64,000 nucleotides of DNA, from positions 4,030,001-4,094,000 of the forward strand of contig NC_059479.1 of NCBI RefSeq assembly GCF_018139145.2, read 5' to 3'. Shown piece after piece: positions 24,701 through 34,309 of the stretch. Source of the stretch: Gymnogyps californianus. Its lineage: Eukaryota; Chordata; Aves; Accipitriformes; Cathartidae. The notes below the pieces were generated by a model that was not told the origin of the DNA, did no database searches, and saw only the letters and a list, made by a program, of their open reading frames with translations. The position numbers were made by a program, and so were the translations under genes. Numbering within the stretch: position 1 is the stretch's first letter; every line of letters starts with the position of its first letter.

Positions 24701-27662
24701 TTCCTTTGTATAGCATGCAAAAATCTTTGTGCAAAGAAAGTTCCAGAGCGTAGCTGTCAGATAGCAAATAATGGGCATAACGATAATTTTAAAGTGGTCT
24801 GAATGAAGTTAACCAAATAAAATTCCTACTAAAATGAGATACTAAAGACTGAAATTGTTTGCCTTCTTGTGGGTAATTATTCCAGACTGTATGCTGTCGG
24901 TGGACGAGATGGGAGCTCCTGCTTAAAATCAATGGAATGTTTTGATCCGCACACAAACAAGTGGAGTATATGTGCTTCGATGTCCAAGAGAAGAGGTGGT
25001 GTTGGTGTTGCAACGTACAATGGGTTTTTATATGCTGTGGGAGGTCACGATGCACCTGCTTCCAACCACTGCTCTCGACTTTCCGACTGTGTGGAAAGGT
25101 AAGGATTTTTTTTTTTCTTTTTTGCATTCCAGGAAGGAAATACAAAATAATTTATAGCAGCAAGGGAAATCTCTTCACAATTGGAATGTTATGTGTGTAA
25201 AACATATTACGCTTTTTAAAATAATATTTTGAGCAGAATACCTGATTTCCAATGCTCTTGTGATAACAAAAAAATTAACCCTCAGAAGCAAATTCCTCCC
25301 AGCTCCCCCTTTTATTTGAGCTGCCCAGGAGCCAGGTAAAGACAACTTAACAATTAAGACAAATTCAACATGTGACCTTTTTATTTCTCAAGTGCCAAAA
25401 CCCAGGTTTGGGCTACGTGTGTCATATATTGTAGGAACTAAATCCTTTTCAGTTGTGTCTTCCTCCAATAATTTGGCTGATATTGACCAAAACATTAAAA
25501 ATATAATAAATATCACATACTCAAACAGACAGTAGTCACTACACAGGTATTTTCTGATGGAGGAGACTGATAGAAAGAGCCTTGTTTCTGTAAGAAACTA
25601 TGTTGCTATAGGAAATCAGGCTAAAACATATGCTAAGGGTCTGATTTAGCAAGCAAAAAAAAAAGTAAACATGCACCCAAGCAAACTACTTTAGCGTGAA
25701 TTCACGCTTTAAAACTAAATAGCGCATTAATACATTGGCCTAGTGATTTTGGTAGCACGCAACTGTAAGCAGTGAAATCCTGGCTTTATATCAATTTCTC
25801 AAAGTAATTACCTTTTAAAATGAAAATACCGTTTATCTGATCTTTATTTAAACCCATTTTTGTATTCTCCACTGATGAGCACAGTTCTTAAGAAAATGCA
25901 AATTCTGGACATTTCTTTTTCAGAAACAGAAGTATTGTGTGTCAAAGGTTGCTTTGCCACTGTGGTGGCACGTGGCACAATGTAGGAGGACAAGAGAACA
26001 CTTGAGCCCTGGGTGAGAAGGGAGCATAACAGTGGGGACAACTCCTCTGGCCGTTTAACTGGCCATGAGTATCCATTGACACTCTGGTGTCATTTGGGGA
26101 CAAGAAAGGAAAACTGAGCAAGTATTCAACTCCCTGTTGTGAATAACAATGGCTAAGGTTTGTTCTCAGTGAGATGGTGTAAAGCTGGAACTACCCTGGA
26201 ATTCACTTGAATTTATGTTGGAAATTGACTGAGTACATATCGGAAATAAAATCAACACTGTTGTAAAATATTGCCATGCATTTTGTGTTACAAACTTTTA
26301 TCAACTATATGAGATATTTAACTTCTTTTACAGTGAAATTTGCTGAAAACATTAGTTCCGACAAGAAAGAGAAAACAAAAATCTTTATGGAGAAAGAAAA
26401 AAGAATATATTGAAATTAACTTTGCTGAGTCAACTGATAGCCATGCTATCATTCCCTCAGGCCTCATTTATGTTTAAAATGTATTGATTGTTTAATCTGA
26501 TAGAAACAGAGAGACTGTAATCAAAAAGCGAAAATATGGGCATTTTTCATGTGCTTGAAGACCCCTCTAGTGGCTAAATTAAATATTTAATCATGTTACT
26601 CACAGTTCTCTATACTATGGTGTAAGCTGAACTACAATACAGGAGAAAATAAGCAAATATCAGTAATTTAAATTTGAAATGTGTTTCTACAATGTATTTT
26701 TCTAAATTTGATCATAAAACATCCTAGGTATGATCCTAAAACAGATACTTGGACAACAGTGGCCCCCCTGAGTGTACCTCGGGATGCTGTTGGAATTTGT
26801 CCTCTGGGGGACAGATTATATGCTGTTGGAGGCTATGATGGCCATACGTACCTGGATACCGTGGAGTCCTACGATGCTCAAAATAACGAGTGGACAGAGG
26901 TAATAGGAAGAATCGCGCAATAAATAACAGGAATTCTTCCTGCAGATAGAAAGAATTCTGTCCGAATAATGGACAAAACAAAAATGATTATGTTGCAAAA
27001 TTATCACTGGTTTTGTGAAAAATGATATAATAGGATGCAGTAATACTGTAGTTGGGCTCGTATAAAATATTGGTTGCCTCTCCTGTGAAATAGCTGTATA
27101 AAATCTTTCAGACTAAAGGGTGGAGGCAGTGCATGGGCAAGTGAACCAGGTTGCACAAATCATTTTGTGCTTGAAGTGCTTAAATTTGCCGTTGTGAGAG
27201 CTGGCATGTGTTTGTCAGCAATGCCCTCTACTGGAGGCACTTTCAAGTTTTCATATTTACGACCATCACCATTAAAACCAAGAGGAAATATTTAAAATTG
27301 TCAAGATCCTTTTGTAGCTAACACAGTCCGTGTTGTTGCAACACAGGATATGAAGGTCTTTCACAAAAGTTAAGAGCAACACCACCAGCCTACGCTCCTG
27401 TAACTCTCAGCGGCTGCTACAGCCTTTTCCCAAAAAGCCAAAACTGTTTTTTAGAGCCCTAGTTAAGTCTAATTTTTTTAGCAGTACCTTAGTTTGAATA
27501 AACAAATTGCTTTCCTTTTAATCTGCAAGCAATTTCTTCTAGTCCTGTCCATAGGAGTCTACTAAAATTCTTCCTTCTTTTTCTTTTTTTTTCCTTTTTT
27601 AGGAAGTTCCTGTCAATATTGGAAGGGCTGGAGCATGTGTTGTTGTTGTGAAGTTGCCCTGA
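9565..27662 (+). CDS. KLHL4: KLHL4, kelch-like BTB-BACK-kelch protein (ten exons, 5' partial)
   Basis: Predicted substrate adaptor of a cullin-3 RING ubiquitin ligase, acting in the cytoplasm or at the cytoskeleton (family knowledge). Exons: 9565-9738, 10197-10333, 12203-12399, 15486-15698, 16794-16980, 20042-20266, 21799-21961, 24886-25098, 26728-26899, 27603-27662. All introns are GT-AG. Joining them gives 579 open codons and a TGA. Counting the codon at 9566 as residue 1, the BTB domain covers about 33-145, BACK about 150-245 and six kelch repeats about 288-579, each with a diglycine (YAVGG or YIVGG) and a later Trp. The C-terminus [15 protein letters not shown] and the exon 2 text fit KLHL4 better than the close paralogues KLHL1 (remembered end ACVVVIKQP) and KLHL5. 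The full protein should be about 700 residues, so roughly 130 N-terminal residues lie upstream of the window. No frameshift or stop interrupts it, so the gene appears functional. Confidence 0.95.
9739..10196 (+). other. KLHL4 intron 2
   Basis: A 458-bp GT-AG intron that splits the BTB domain between His57 and Arg58. Nothing else was seen in it. Confidence 0.9.
10197..10333 (+). CDS. KLHL4: KLHL4 exon 3: BTB core
   Basis: The acceptor is TTTCAAG at 10190-10196 and the donor ACAG|GTAATT. The first base completes Arg58. The exon encodes residues 58-103, including [17 protein letters not shown] and [19 protein letters not shown], which form the BTB dimer and CUL3-binding core. It ends one base into the Gly104 codon. 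The open frame continues into the intron to 10401, but the strong family match stops exactly at the donor. Confidence 0.95.
10334..12202 (+). other. KLHL4 intron 3
   Basis: Begins GTAATT and ends GCACAG. AT-rich. An open stretch at 10978-11280 has no recognisable similarity. No repeat was identified. Confidence 0.9.
12203..12399 (+). CDS. KLHL4: KLHL4 exon 4: end of BTB and 3-box, start of BACK
   Basis: The acceptor is AACTGCACAG ending at 12202 and the donor ATG|GTAAGA. GT at the start completes Gly104. Residues 104-169 include [17 protein letters not shown] and the very conserved [18 protein letters not shown] of the 3-box/BACK start, which helps hold cullin-3 in this family. The exon ends in phase 0 after TYTM. 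Confidence 0.95.
12400..15485 (+). other. KLHL4 intron 4
   Basis: Begins GTAAGA and ends TTTTTAG. A short GC-richer patch at 12470-12620 gives an open frame without family resemblance. No repeat or RNA gene was recognised. Confidence 0.9.
15486..15698 (+). CDS. KLHL4: KLHL4 exon 5: BACK domain
   Basis: The acceptor is CTTTTTAG at 15485, preceded by a T-rich tract, and the donor is CCCAG|GTATGA. The 213 nt are in phase 0 at both ends and encode residues 170-240. They include [34 protein letters not shown] and [11 protein letters not shown], the typical BACK helices. No premature stop is seen. Confidence 0.96.
15699..16793 (+). other. KLHL4 intron 5
   Basis: A GT-AG intron containing a T-rich tract (15801-15863) and an ATATTTAAT-rich stretch (16401-16463). 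Otherwise featureless. Confidence 0.9.
15801..15863. repeat. T-rich low-complexity tract in intron 5
   Basis: Several T runs separated by G-containing breaks, the longest a 14-base T run near 15850-15863. Confidence 0.8.
16794..16980 (+). CDS. KLHL4: KLHL4 exon 6: end of BACK, start of kelch repeat 1
   Basis: The acceptor is TTTCTTAG and the donor AAAG|GTAAGT is close to consensus. It encodes residues 241-302 plus one base of 303. It contains [20 protein letters not shown], then a basic linker (TKPRKSTVG) shared by KLHL1, 4 and 5, then [11 protein letters not shown], the first kelch strand. Confidence 0.96.
16981..20041 (+). other. KLHL4 intron 6
   Basis: A 3.06-kb GT-AG intron that splits kelch repeat 1. 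Short open frames at 18337, 19145 and 19437 show no domain or splice support. No transposon was identified with confidence. Confidence 0.9.
20042..20266 (+). CDS. KLHL4: KLHL4 exon 7: kelch repeats 1 and 2
   Basis: The acceptor is TTTTTAACAG and the donor CTAG|GTAAGA. Residues 303-377 finish repeat 1 ([12 protein letters not shown]) and cover most of repeat 2 ([20 protein letters not shown], then [16 protein letters not shown]). It ends one base into a Gly codon. Confidence 0.96.
20267..21798 (+). other. KLHL4 intron 7
   Basis: A GT-AG intron. Its middle part (about 20930-21080) resembles an old interspersed repeat, listed separately. The open frames at 21101 and 21213 have no family match. 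Confidence 0.9.
20930..21080. repeat. Possible ancient amniote interspersed repeat, family uncertain
   Basis: The text AGCACTTTTGAAAAAATCAG, followed by ATATTTAGGCCTGAAAAG and CGGATTTAG, looks like a degraded repeat I associate with reptile and bird genomes (the 'cacttttgaaaatc...tttaggtgcctaa' kind). I cannot name the family from memory with certainty. Confidence 0.3.
21799..21961 (+). CDS. KLHL4: KLHL4 exon 8: kelch repeat 3
   Basis: The acceptor is ATCTTTTAAG and the donor AGCAA|GTACGT. Residues 378-431 hold repeat 3 ([20 protein letters not shown], then [20 protein letters not shown]). The donor is placed after AA so that joining to exon 9 restores Lys-Leu-Tyr (KLYAVGG). Reading on into the intron in frame loses all similarity. 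Confidence 0.95.
21962..24885 (+). other. KLHL4 intron 8
   Basis: Begins GTACGT and ends TTATTCCAG. AT-rich, with a TATATTTAATATATTT-like patch near 24420-24470. No gene or identifiable repeat. Confidence 0.9.
24886..25098 (+). CDS. KLHL4: KLHL4 exon 9: kelch repeats 4 and 5
   Basis: The acceptor is TTATTCCAG and the donor GAAAG|GTAAGG. Residues 432-502 hold repeat 4 ([20 protein letters not shown], then [20 protein letters not shown]) and the first half of repeat 5 ([19 protein letters not shown]), whose longer [12 protein letters not shown] loop is typical of the KLHL1/4/5 group. It ends two bases into Arg503. Confidence 0.96.
25099..26727 (+). other. KLHL4 intron 9
   Basis: Begins GTAAGG and ends ATCCTAG. 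No further structure recognised apart from a short A-run at 25657-25666. Confidence 0.9.
26728..26899 (+). CDS. KLHL4: KLHL4 exon 10: kelch repeats 5 and 6
   Basis: The acceptor is CATCCTAG and the donor ACAGAG|GTAATA. Residues 503-560 finish repeat 5 ([20 protein letters not shown]) and cover repeat 6 ([20 protein letters not shown], then NEWTE). It ends in phase 0. Confidence 0.95.
26900..27602 (+). other. KLHL4 intron 10
   Basis: Begins GTAATA and ends in a long C/T tract (27571-27602), a strong polypyrimidine signal that should fix the last acceptor. Nothing else seen. Confidence 0.9.
27603..27662 (+). CDS. KLHL4: KLHL4 exon 11: C-terminus and stop
   Basis: The acceptor follows a long pyrimidine tract (27571-27602, ending TTTTTTAG). 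Nineteen codons encode [19 protein letters not shown], then TGA at 27660-27662. This is the last beta-strand that closes the propeller. The KLP ending identifies the gene as KLHL4 among its close paralogues. Confidence 0.96.
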   Translation, partial: EVPVNIGRAGACVVVVKLP

Positions 27663-29285
27663 GGACTGTAAATATTGTGAAACTAAACTGAGTGGAGTTT
27701 CATGAAGACTGAGTCAGGAAGATAAGAAACATTTCCAGAAAGCAGTACAGACTATACACAACTTAGCAGCCCTCCATTATAGAGAACACTTATCTCTGAG
27801 CCGTTATGCTATTAGAGCACAAAAGTGTCTTCCTGCATTACAAAAATCAGAGAATTTTGCATAAGTGAATTATTTTATTATGTCTAATACATAAAAATTC
27901 AATAATATGTTTAAATGGTTCAGGTTTGTTACAAAAGTGTATCTGTTATTTATAAAATGCTGTAGTAAAGTGATAAAAACGGTGTATAAGATTTCATAAA
28001 CTTTTTTCTTTTCTATGTTGGCAGTAATGCTAACGTTTTTAAAGAGAGCTTTTATATTTTAATTAAATGAAAATGAATAAGAGAGAAACACATTCAATAG
28101 ATAACTGCACAGAAGGAAATATTTGCCTATAAATATCACTGGCAATAGAATATTCTCTGCAGAAGTAACTTCATTTCTATATTCAGAAATTAAATCACTA
28201 AATTAACTTTAAAATCAAATCAGAGAAGCATAGAATTTGGTTGCTACTCAACCTCCGGCATTGCTAGTACTGTGACAGAATACCCATTTTTAGCAGTATA
28301 TTAAATTGAATAGTGTAAGTTAAGAAATAGTAGGGGTAAGGTATCTTTATGTTATTAAGTATGTGCCAACAGAAAGAAATCTCTTTTGTCAAAACACGAT
28401 GCTAACATAATTTGCAATCATTTTCACAGTGCATAGATATGTGATATTTCAATGCTGATCAGTGTGTCAGGTTATTCATGGATTTGTCTTTGCCCACTAA
28501 CCATCTGTCAGTATGCGTTAAACTAATTTGACTATTCTTGGGATAATCACCATGCATTAAATTTTAAAACAATCATATAATTACATTCCTTGAATATAAC
28601 TTACAAAATGAAATTTTTATATCATATTGATATGACAATCTTTGACCTCAGCTGAAGATTACCAGCTTTCTCTCGTGTACAGTAGAAATATGGTAAGAAA
28701 AAAACCACATCCACTGTGTAACGTTATATACCATTTATATAAGCATGTTTATGTTTTATTTGAAATTAAGGGAATGCTAAGAATCAAGAATAAAAAGGAA
28801 AAGAATCACCTGAAAACAGCACATAATATTCCACATGCATGATATTTTCTTTTTGTGTGCCAATTTCTAATGAAAGTTTTGATTTTTTTTTGCATTAATT
28901 TCATTTGTTTATCGTTTCAAACGCTGAAAGTGTATTTTGGAAAAAGAATGTATGTAAGATATTCTATGCTGTAAAGCACAATATTTGGACAGTATCTACT
29001 TTAGTTCTTGTTATGTTGTTGTTTTGCTGGTATCAGAAAATTCAGGACAGAGATGAAAATTCTCTGAATGTGTATACTAACTTTCCTGATAGAATACTGT
29101 GTTTTCAGAATTCAACAATATGCTATTTTAAAAAATTTATAGTATTAATCCTATTGAATGCTTCTAAAGATGAAATCTCATAAGCATATTTATAAAAGGA
29201 AAAATGTTTTTAACTTTAAAAATCAGTTATGTTTATATATAGCATGCTACTTTCAAATAAACTTTACTTTCTCTGCTAAGAAAAT
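27663..29285 (+). other. KLHL4: Probable KLHL4 3' untranslated region (end uncertain)
   Basis: AT-rich sequence directly after the stop with no coding signal. Possible poly(A) signals are ATTAAA at 28189 and 28556, AATAAA at 28789-28794 and AATAAA at 29256-29261. The last is followed by T-rich sequence, and I used it for the end given here. Which site is used cannot be told without transcripts. Confidence 0.5.
29256..29261 (+). terminator. Candidate polyadenylation signal AATAAA
   Basis: A canonical hexamer about 1.6 kb after the KLHL4 stop, followed by CTTTACTTTCTCTGC and further T-rich sequence that could act as the downstream element. AATAAA is frequent in AT-rich DNA, so this is only a candidate. 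Another lies at 28789-28794. Confidence 0.3.
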
Positions 29286-30483
29286 TTAGACTATATTTTA
29301 ACAACTTTCTGGTTTTTATTATACATCTTTTCAAGAATAGAAAACACAGAAGTATCAATCTCATTTTTGTACTCTAAAAGAACACAAGATCCTGTCTTAG
29401 TGTCCTTACTGCTTCTGGTCTGCAAACTAAAATTTACCTTCCTTCTAGCACTTCTTTTTAGATAAAGTTCATCTTTTTTCTTTCTTTGAGTCAAAAATAA
29501 TTACCACTACTGTCATGTCAGGATGCCCTTTCTATGAAAGGGGCTTACACACGCCAGCCCTCGGGAACCTGAGTTGATTGCCTGCAGAGGGCTGAAAGTA
29601 CAGTACATTTGAAGATGATTTCTTTTGGGGCCATTACATGAAGCTGTCCTACAAGAGAACCTTATCAGTGTATCAGCTTAGAACTACCTTCATTTAGCTG
29701 TGAATTTCTAGATAAACACACAATCTCTTGCTAGCTTGGTGGGCCAGGAAACAAACTTTATTTCATGACTATTTTCATTTTGTATCTATTTTTGTGGATA
29801 CAAAACCCCTACCAATCCAAAACAACACAAAGAGCCAAGCAAACAGGGAACAAACCCTAAAGCAGCTAGTGGGTCACAGGTTAGAGGATTCACATCAGAG
29901 GAGGAAGGTATTTTTATTTCACACCAAAACAATAATCTGAGGCAAATACAAGGGGGCTAACCACCAAGCTTGACAGTGGATCTGCATAGTAAGATATTTG
30001 TGAATGTGAGGTAGTTACTAATTTTATTTCTCTCTCCTCTGTGCTATAGGGAACCTGTCTGACCACCTACGTGGAACATCTTTTTGCAGCAAATATTAAC
30101 TTCTAAACATCAATAATAACAATGCTAACATTTTTGCCCTATTCATTACCATCCCTGCTTTGGTCATGCAACAGCCATGTGCACTCTTTTATATAAATAA
30201 AGACTTATGTGGATCAGAGGGAGAGAGTCACTATTGCTTATCATTCAGGCTCTAAATCATGCTTTTCTTATGTTCTCCTATAACAGCACATTGCTGTTTC
30301 CAGTAACCAGTATAACCTCATTTATTCTACTCTTGTTTGGAAAGCACTGATATTGAATGCCCATTTTTAAAATTCTAATATACAAATTATACAAACAATG
30401 AACAACTAATGTCAAGATATGTGCAAGAGGCACATCAGAATAGACACTGATAAACTGTCAATGCCAATGAGTTTTTCTCTTAG

Positions 30484-30686
30484 AGCCTTTGCATGGAATT
30501 TGAAGTTTGCTTGGGGTAAAAGAAGGCACACAGCCTCAAGTGAGAGAAAGCAGGCACGGGTCCTTAAGCCAGTAGCGTGGTTTACAAAATATAAAGCCAT
30601 ATCTAAAAACGTAATCAAGTCTACAGTAGGGAAAGAAAATGAAGACTTGAGCATAGAAGACATCAGTTTTGAAGAACAGAAACCGG
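30484..30686 (+). other. Candidate unannotated exon (weak)
   Basis: TTTTTCTCTTAG precedes 30484 and CCGG|GTGAGT follows 30686. The 203 nt between are open in one frame (codons from 30485 begin AFAWNLKFAWGKRR and finish VGKENEDLSIEDISFEEQKP), a basic half followed by an acidic half. I do not recognise a family. The whole region 30419-30841 is also open on the other strand (30846-30412), so low stop density by chance is a real alternative. No partner exon was found. Confidence 0.25.
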
Positions 30687-32424
30687 GTGAGTACCTTAAC
30701 GCAAACGCACAGGACCAGCCTTTGCGAGCTGCATGGCTTGCAAATGTTAGGACTGCAGAGATGACGTCGAATTCCCCTGCCTTTGTCCCCTCCTTCAGCT
30801 CGCAAATTTTATTAAATGCTTTATCAGTAAACAAGGCATGAGACACTTAGGAAAAACACCTAGATATAAACAATCCCCTTAAACTTATCTTTAAATATAC
30901 TACCATTTCCATAGTTTAATAAAATCTCAAAAAGAGTATTAGAAGAAAATTACACTTCCTGTATTTCTTTACTGTTCTCTAAAGAAATCGTGTCACGAGG
31001 TTTGCTTATTTAAAAAACAGCATAAGAAAGAAAAATTGTAGCATTCTTTTAGCTTGCACCATGCAGCTACTTTTATCAGTTTGATAAATTCAGTAGCTCT
31101 TCCTACCATGAACCAGAACCACTGAGGCAGAGTATGTGTGCGTTATGTGACGAGATGGTCTACTAATTCCTATGGCAAGGCTGTGGTAAGTAGTACACTT
31201 TAAATTTTAAGTTTAAGGTTGTATCTTGTTATAGAAACAACACAAAGATAAATACGGGTAAGGGGAAATGGGAAAAGATTGGAAGAGTATGAAGCAGAGA
31301 AAAGTCAGAGAGCAATCTGAATGCGACCTTATAAATTAAAGCAGGCAGCTTGGGGAAGAATGGATTTAAAAACCACAAGTGGAGAACTAATTCTGCATGT
31401 CCCTTCCTTGAGTGAAAACTCAAGCTTCAATCTCTGTCTGAAGAGGTGGTACTGAGAGATCTGCTATTAAGGTGCCATGGAAAGCAGAAGTGGTGAAGGA
31501 TCTGTTTCTTTACATGGTACTTTGATGTGCAACACTACAGCTGGGAATCAGGTTGTGCACATGCTGGCAACCCTGTTTGGAGCTCTTAAGTGCTAGAAAA
31601 CATCAAAATAAAATTTGAGCAGATACTTGAATATAAGCAATAAAATGGCAGAACTGAATTTTCTAGAGAAAGCAGTTCCTCAGTGTTTTTAGTACTAAAG
31701 TTTGTTTTAGTTTTTTTTTCTTCCATATTATTTGTACAGCAGTGAAAAATCATGTGAAAGGAAACTAGCAATTCGCAAAAGGAAATTGGACACCTGACAG
31801 GAAGACATAAGAAAAGCAAACTGGAGAGAATTTGGAGATGTTTAGACATTATTAGGTGAGAGGAAATGCTAGAGATATTCTCTGATGAGGTGTCATCCCT
31901 TCACATTTCCTCTGTTTCTCCAAACATGAGTAGGTGCAATAGTTACGTAGCATCTTTGCTTATTAGGTACCCTGACAGCTGCACACACAGCTGGCTCGCA
32001 AAGTGTGGAAGGGAGCCATCCTCTCTTATCTCTGACCTTGTACTGCTCTATGCTTTTTATCATGACTCTCGCTGGCAGAATGATTATTATTTGTGTTATT
32101 TCTTTTTTGCCCAAATAATTGTGTTTTCTTTCTTTTTAAGCCCTGGCCCTTAAACCACCTTTTTCTGCTTTGGACTGGGTGACAATCTCTACATGAACTG
32201 GACCAGCAATGATATTTTATATAATGTGATGTATGGGAAGCAGGGATACCGCTTAGCCCATGAAATCAATTCTGGGAAAGACTGAGGGTTCAGCTTAACC
32301 ACTATCATGTCTCTATCTACCAGTAGGAGACACTTAGGCAAAGAGCATAAGAATCAACTAGCCCAGAAAAATCCCTTCCATTACTTTAATAATGTTATTT
32401 TCAGTAACGTAACTGCATTACTGG

Positions 32425-32525
32425 AGCATTCATCTTCATAACACATCTACAAGGTAGGAAAGCAGTACTATAGCTATTTACAACTGTCACAGAAAAAATA
32501 AATTATTTCCCTGATGCTGTAGTAG
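32425..32525 (+). repeat. MIR-like SINE fragment
   Basis: CTTCATAACACATCTACAAG is followed by GTAGGAAAGCAGTACTATAG and, after AACTGTCACAGA, by TTCCCTGATGCTG. The order and spacing resemble the MIR core (aacaccctgtgaggtaggta...tattatccccattttacagatg). It is heavily diverged. Confidence 0.5.
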
Positions 32526-34289
32526 AAAAAATACATAAAGGGAAGGACTTAGGCCCAATTATTTCAACACCCAGATTAGGTAATAGCCTAGTCTGTTTCG
32601 GACAGTATCTCCACTAAGCCAACAAGATTCACAGAAATTCAAAGTTTATTTGAGCTACCTAGTCAACTAGCTCATGCTGCTGCCACCTCTTTTTTCTGCC
32701 TTCTTGACTGAGGAACTTACAAAAACAGCTTTTCTACAGTACCTGCTGAATTGGTTGAAGAGTGAAAACAAATCTTTTAACATAAAAGGAGACAATTGGT
32801 TTCACATGCCTGGAAGGAAAGTCCAGGGTAATTTCCTTGAAGGGAATCAATGAAGTGTCATATGAGGCTAATCCTAACTCTTTCGACATGTATATTTCTG
32901 TACATAGTTATCACATGATGTAATTTTTTTGCTTCCTACCTGACCCTAGACTCATTCAGAGATGGGGTTCATGATGCTAAACACATGCTAAATACCTGGG
33001 CTTCAGTATCTGATTCCTCAAAAGCAAAATCCTGCAGTGAAATTAGCTCATTTTCTCTGACCCCGGACATCGTAAAAATTGCATGCTGAATAAACTGTAA
33101 TGAATTTATTTGTACATTTCAACATGGGTGCCTCCCATGGGGAAATTTCATTTTATTCATTAGAATTAATTCCTGGAGAGATTAAACTGAACTTCTGTAA
33201 CAGTCACCACTGACGTAGCATTTCTAAGAGGTTGTATACTAAAAGTACCTATAGTTGATATTTGAGCCTCACCTCTTATTCCCTATCTCCTCTTACAAGG
33301 AAAGCGGGAATTTTATCAGAACAGAAATCCTTTCACTGCCACTTCCCCTCAGAAAGATGAAGGTCTGCTTTTTTCATAGTAAAACTATATTCTTTTTATC
33401 TTTAAGATCTCTGCTGACCTCATCTCTTGCCAAAGAAACCTGACAACAAAATGCTACATTCAACAATTCCTACTTTTCAATAAAGCTCCGCTACATCATT
33501 CACACATAGACTCATTGAAGGTTACACACCTTTTCTTCCTCATGCCCACAGCCCTGAGAACTTTTTTCCTACATCGCAATTCTACATATGCAAAAAGAAT
33601 TAAAAACTCAGTTCTCTTGCACATGAAAAATCATGTTTATGGAGTGTACAGAAGAGGATGGTACTAACTTCACATTATCAAGATTTTCACAAGCCAACCA
33701 TATATGACTGAGAAGAAAATATATCTGCCACTTATTGCTTGGACAACTCATTTGGGAAAGACTGTCTAGGAATGATCTTTTAAATATGGTATTTTAAGTA
33801 TAGATTAATATTTTATACTTAATAATAGAAAAACTATACCTGAAAGCGTGTTTGTTTGCATGTTACTCCAGCAGGAAGGTTAATACAAGACACTTTTAGT
33901 TCCACTTGTTCTTTTTGGTGAGAGAATGAATCTGTTTTAATCAAACCCAATGTCCCAAAAGTCTCAATTTACAGGAATTGTTAAGAAAACACTCTACGGT
34001 TTAGCCCAAATTATTTCTGCATTTTGAAAGTTACAAAAAGTGTTGAGGACTGGGGAGTGGATATGAAGACTAGGATAATTTTGGGCAGTGTAAGATTGGA
34101 TAGAAAACCAAAATATCATCTAGACGATTAAGAATTTTGGCTTTTCAAAGGAGGATTTCTCCATCTTATATTTACTGTATGTTATCCCTTCTCGTGTCTG
34201 TAATTTAGGTGGCATTCCCTGAGCCATTGGAGAGGCAGCCTCTCACATTCTCTTCTTCATTAGAAGTAGGCAGAAAAATATACATAGAA

Positions 34290-34309
34290 AAACAAACAAA
34301 CAAACAAAC
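34290..34309. repeat. (CAAA)n microsatellite
   Basis: Five near-perfect AAAC/CAAA units. Confidence 0.9.

Noticed and set aside
9565..27662. Assignment to KLHL1 or KLHL5 instead of KLHL4
   Set aside because: All three are close, but the C-terminal [15 protein letters not shown] and the BACK text [11 protein letters not shown] with NEIAKLL fit KLHL4 best as remembered.
28905..29183. 92-codon frame in the KLHL4 3' UTR
   Set aside because: AT-rich and hydrophobic by composition, with no initiation or similarity evidence.
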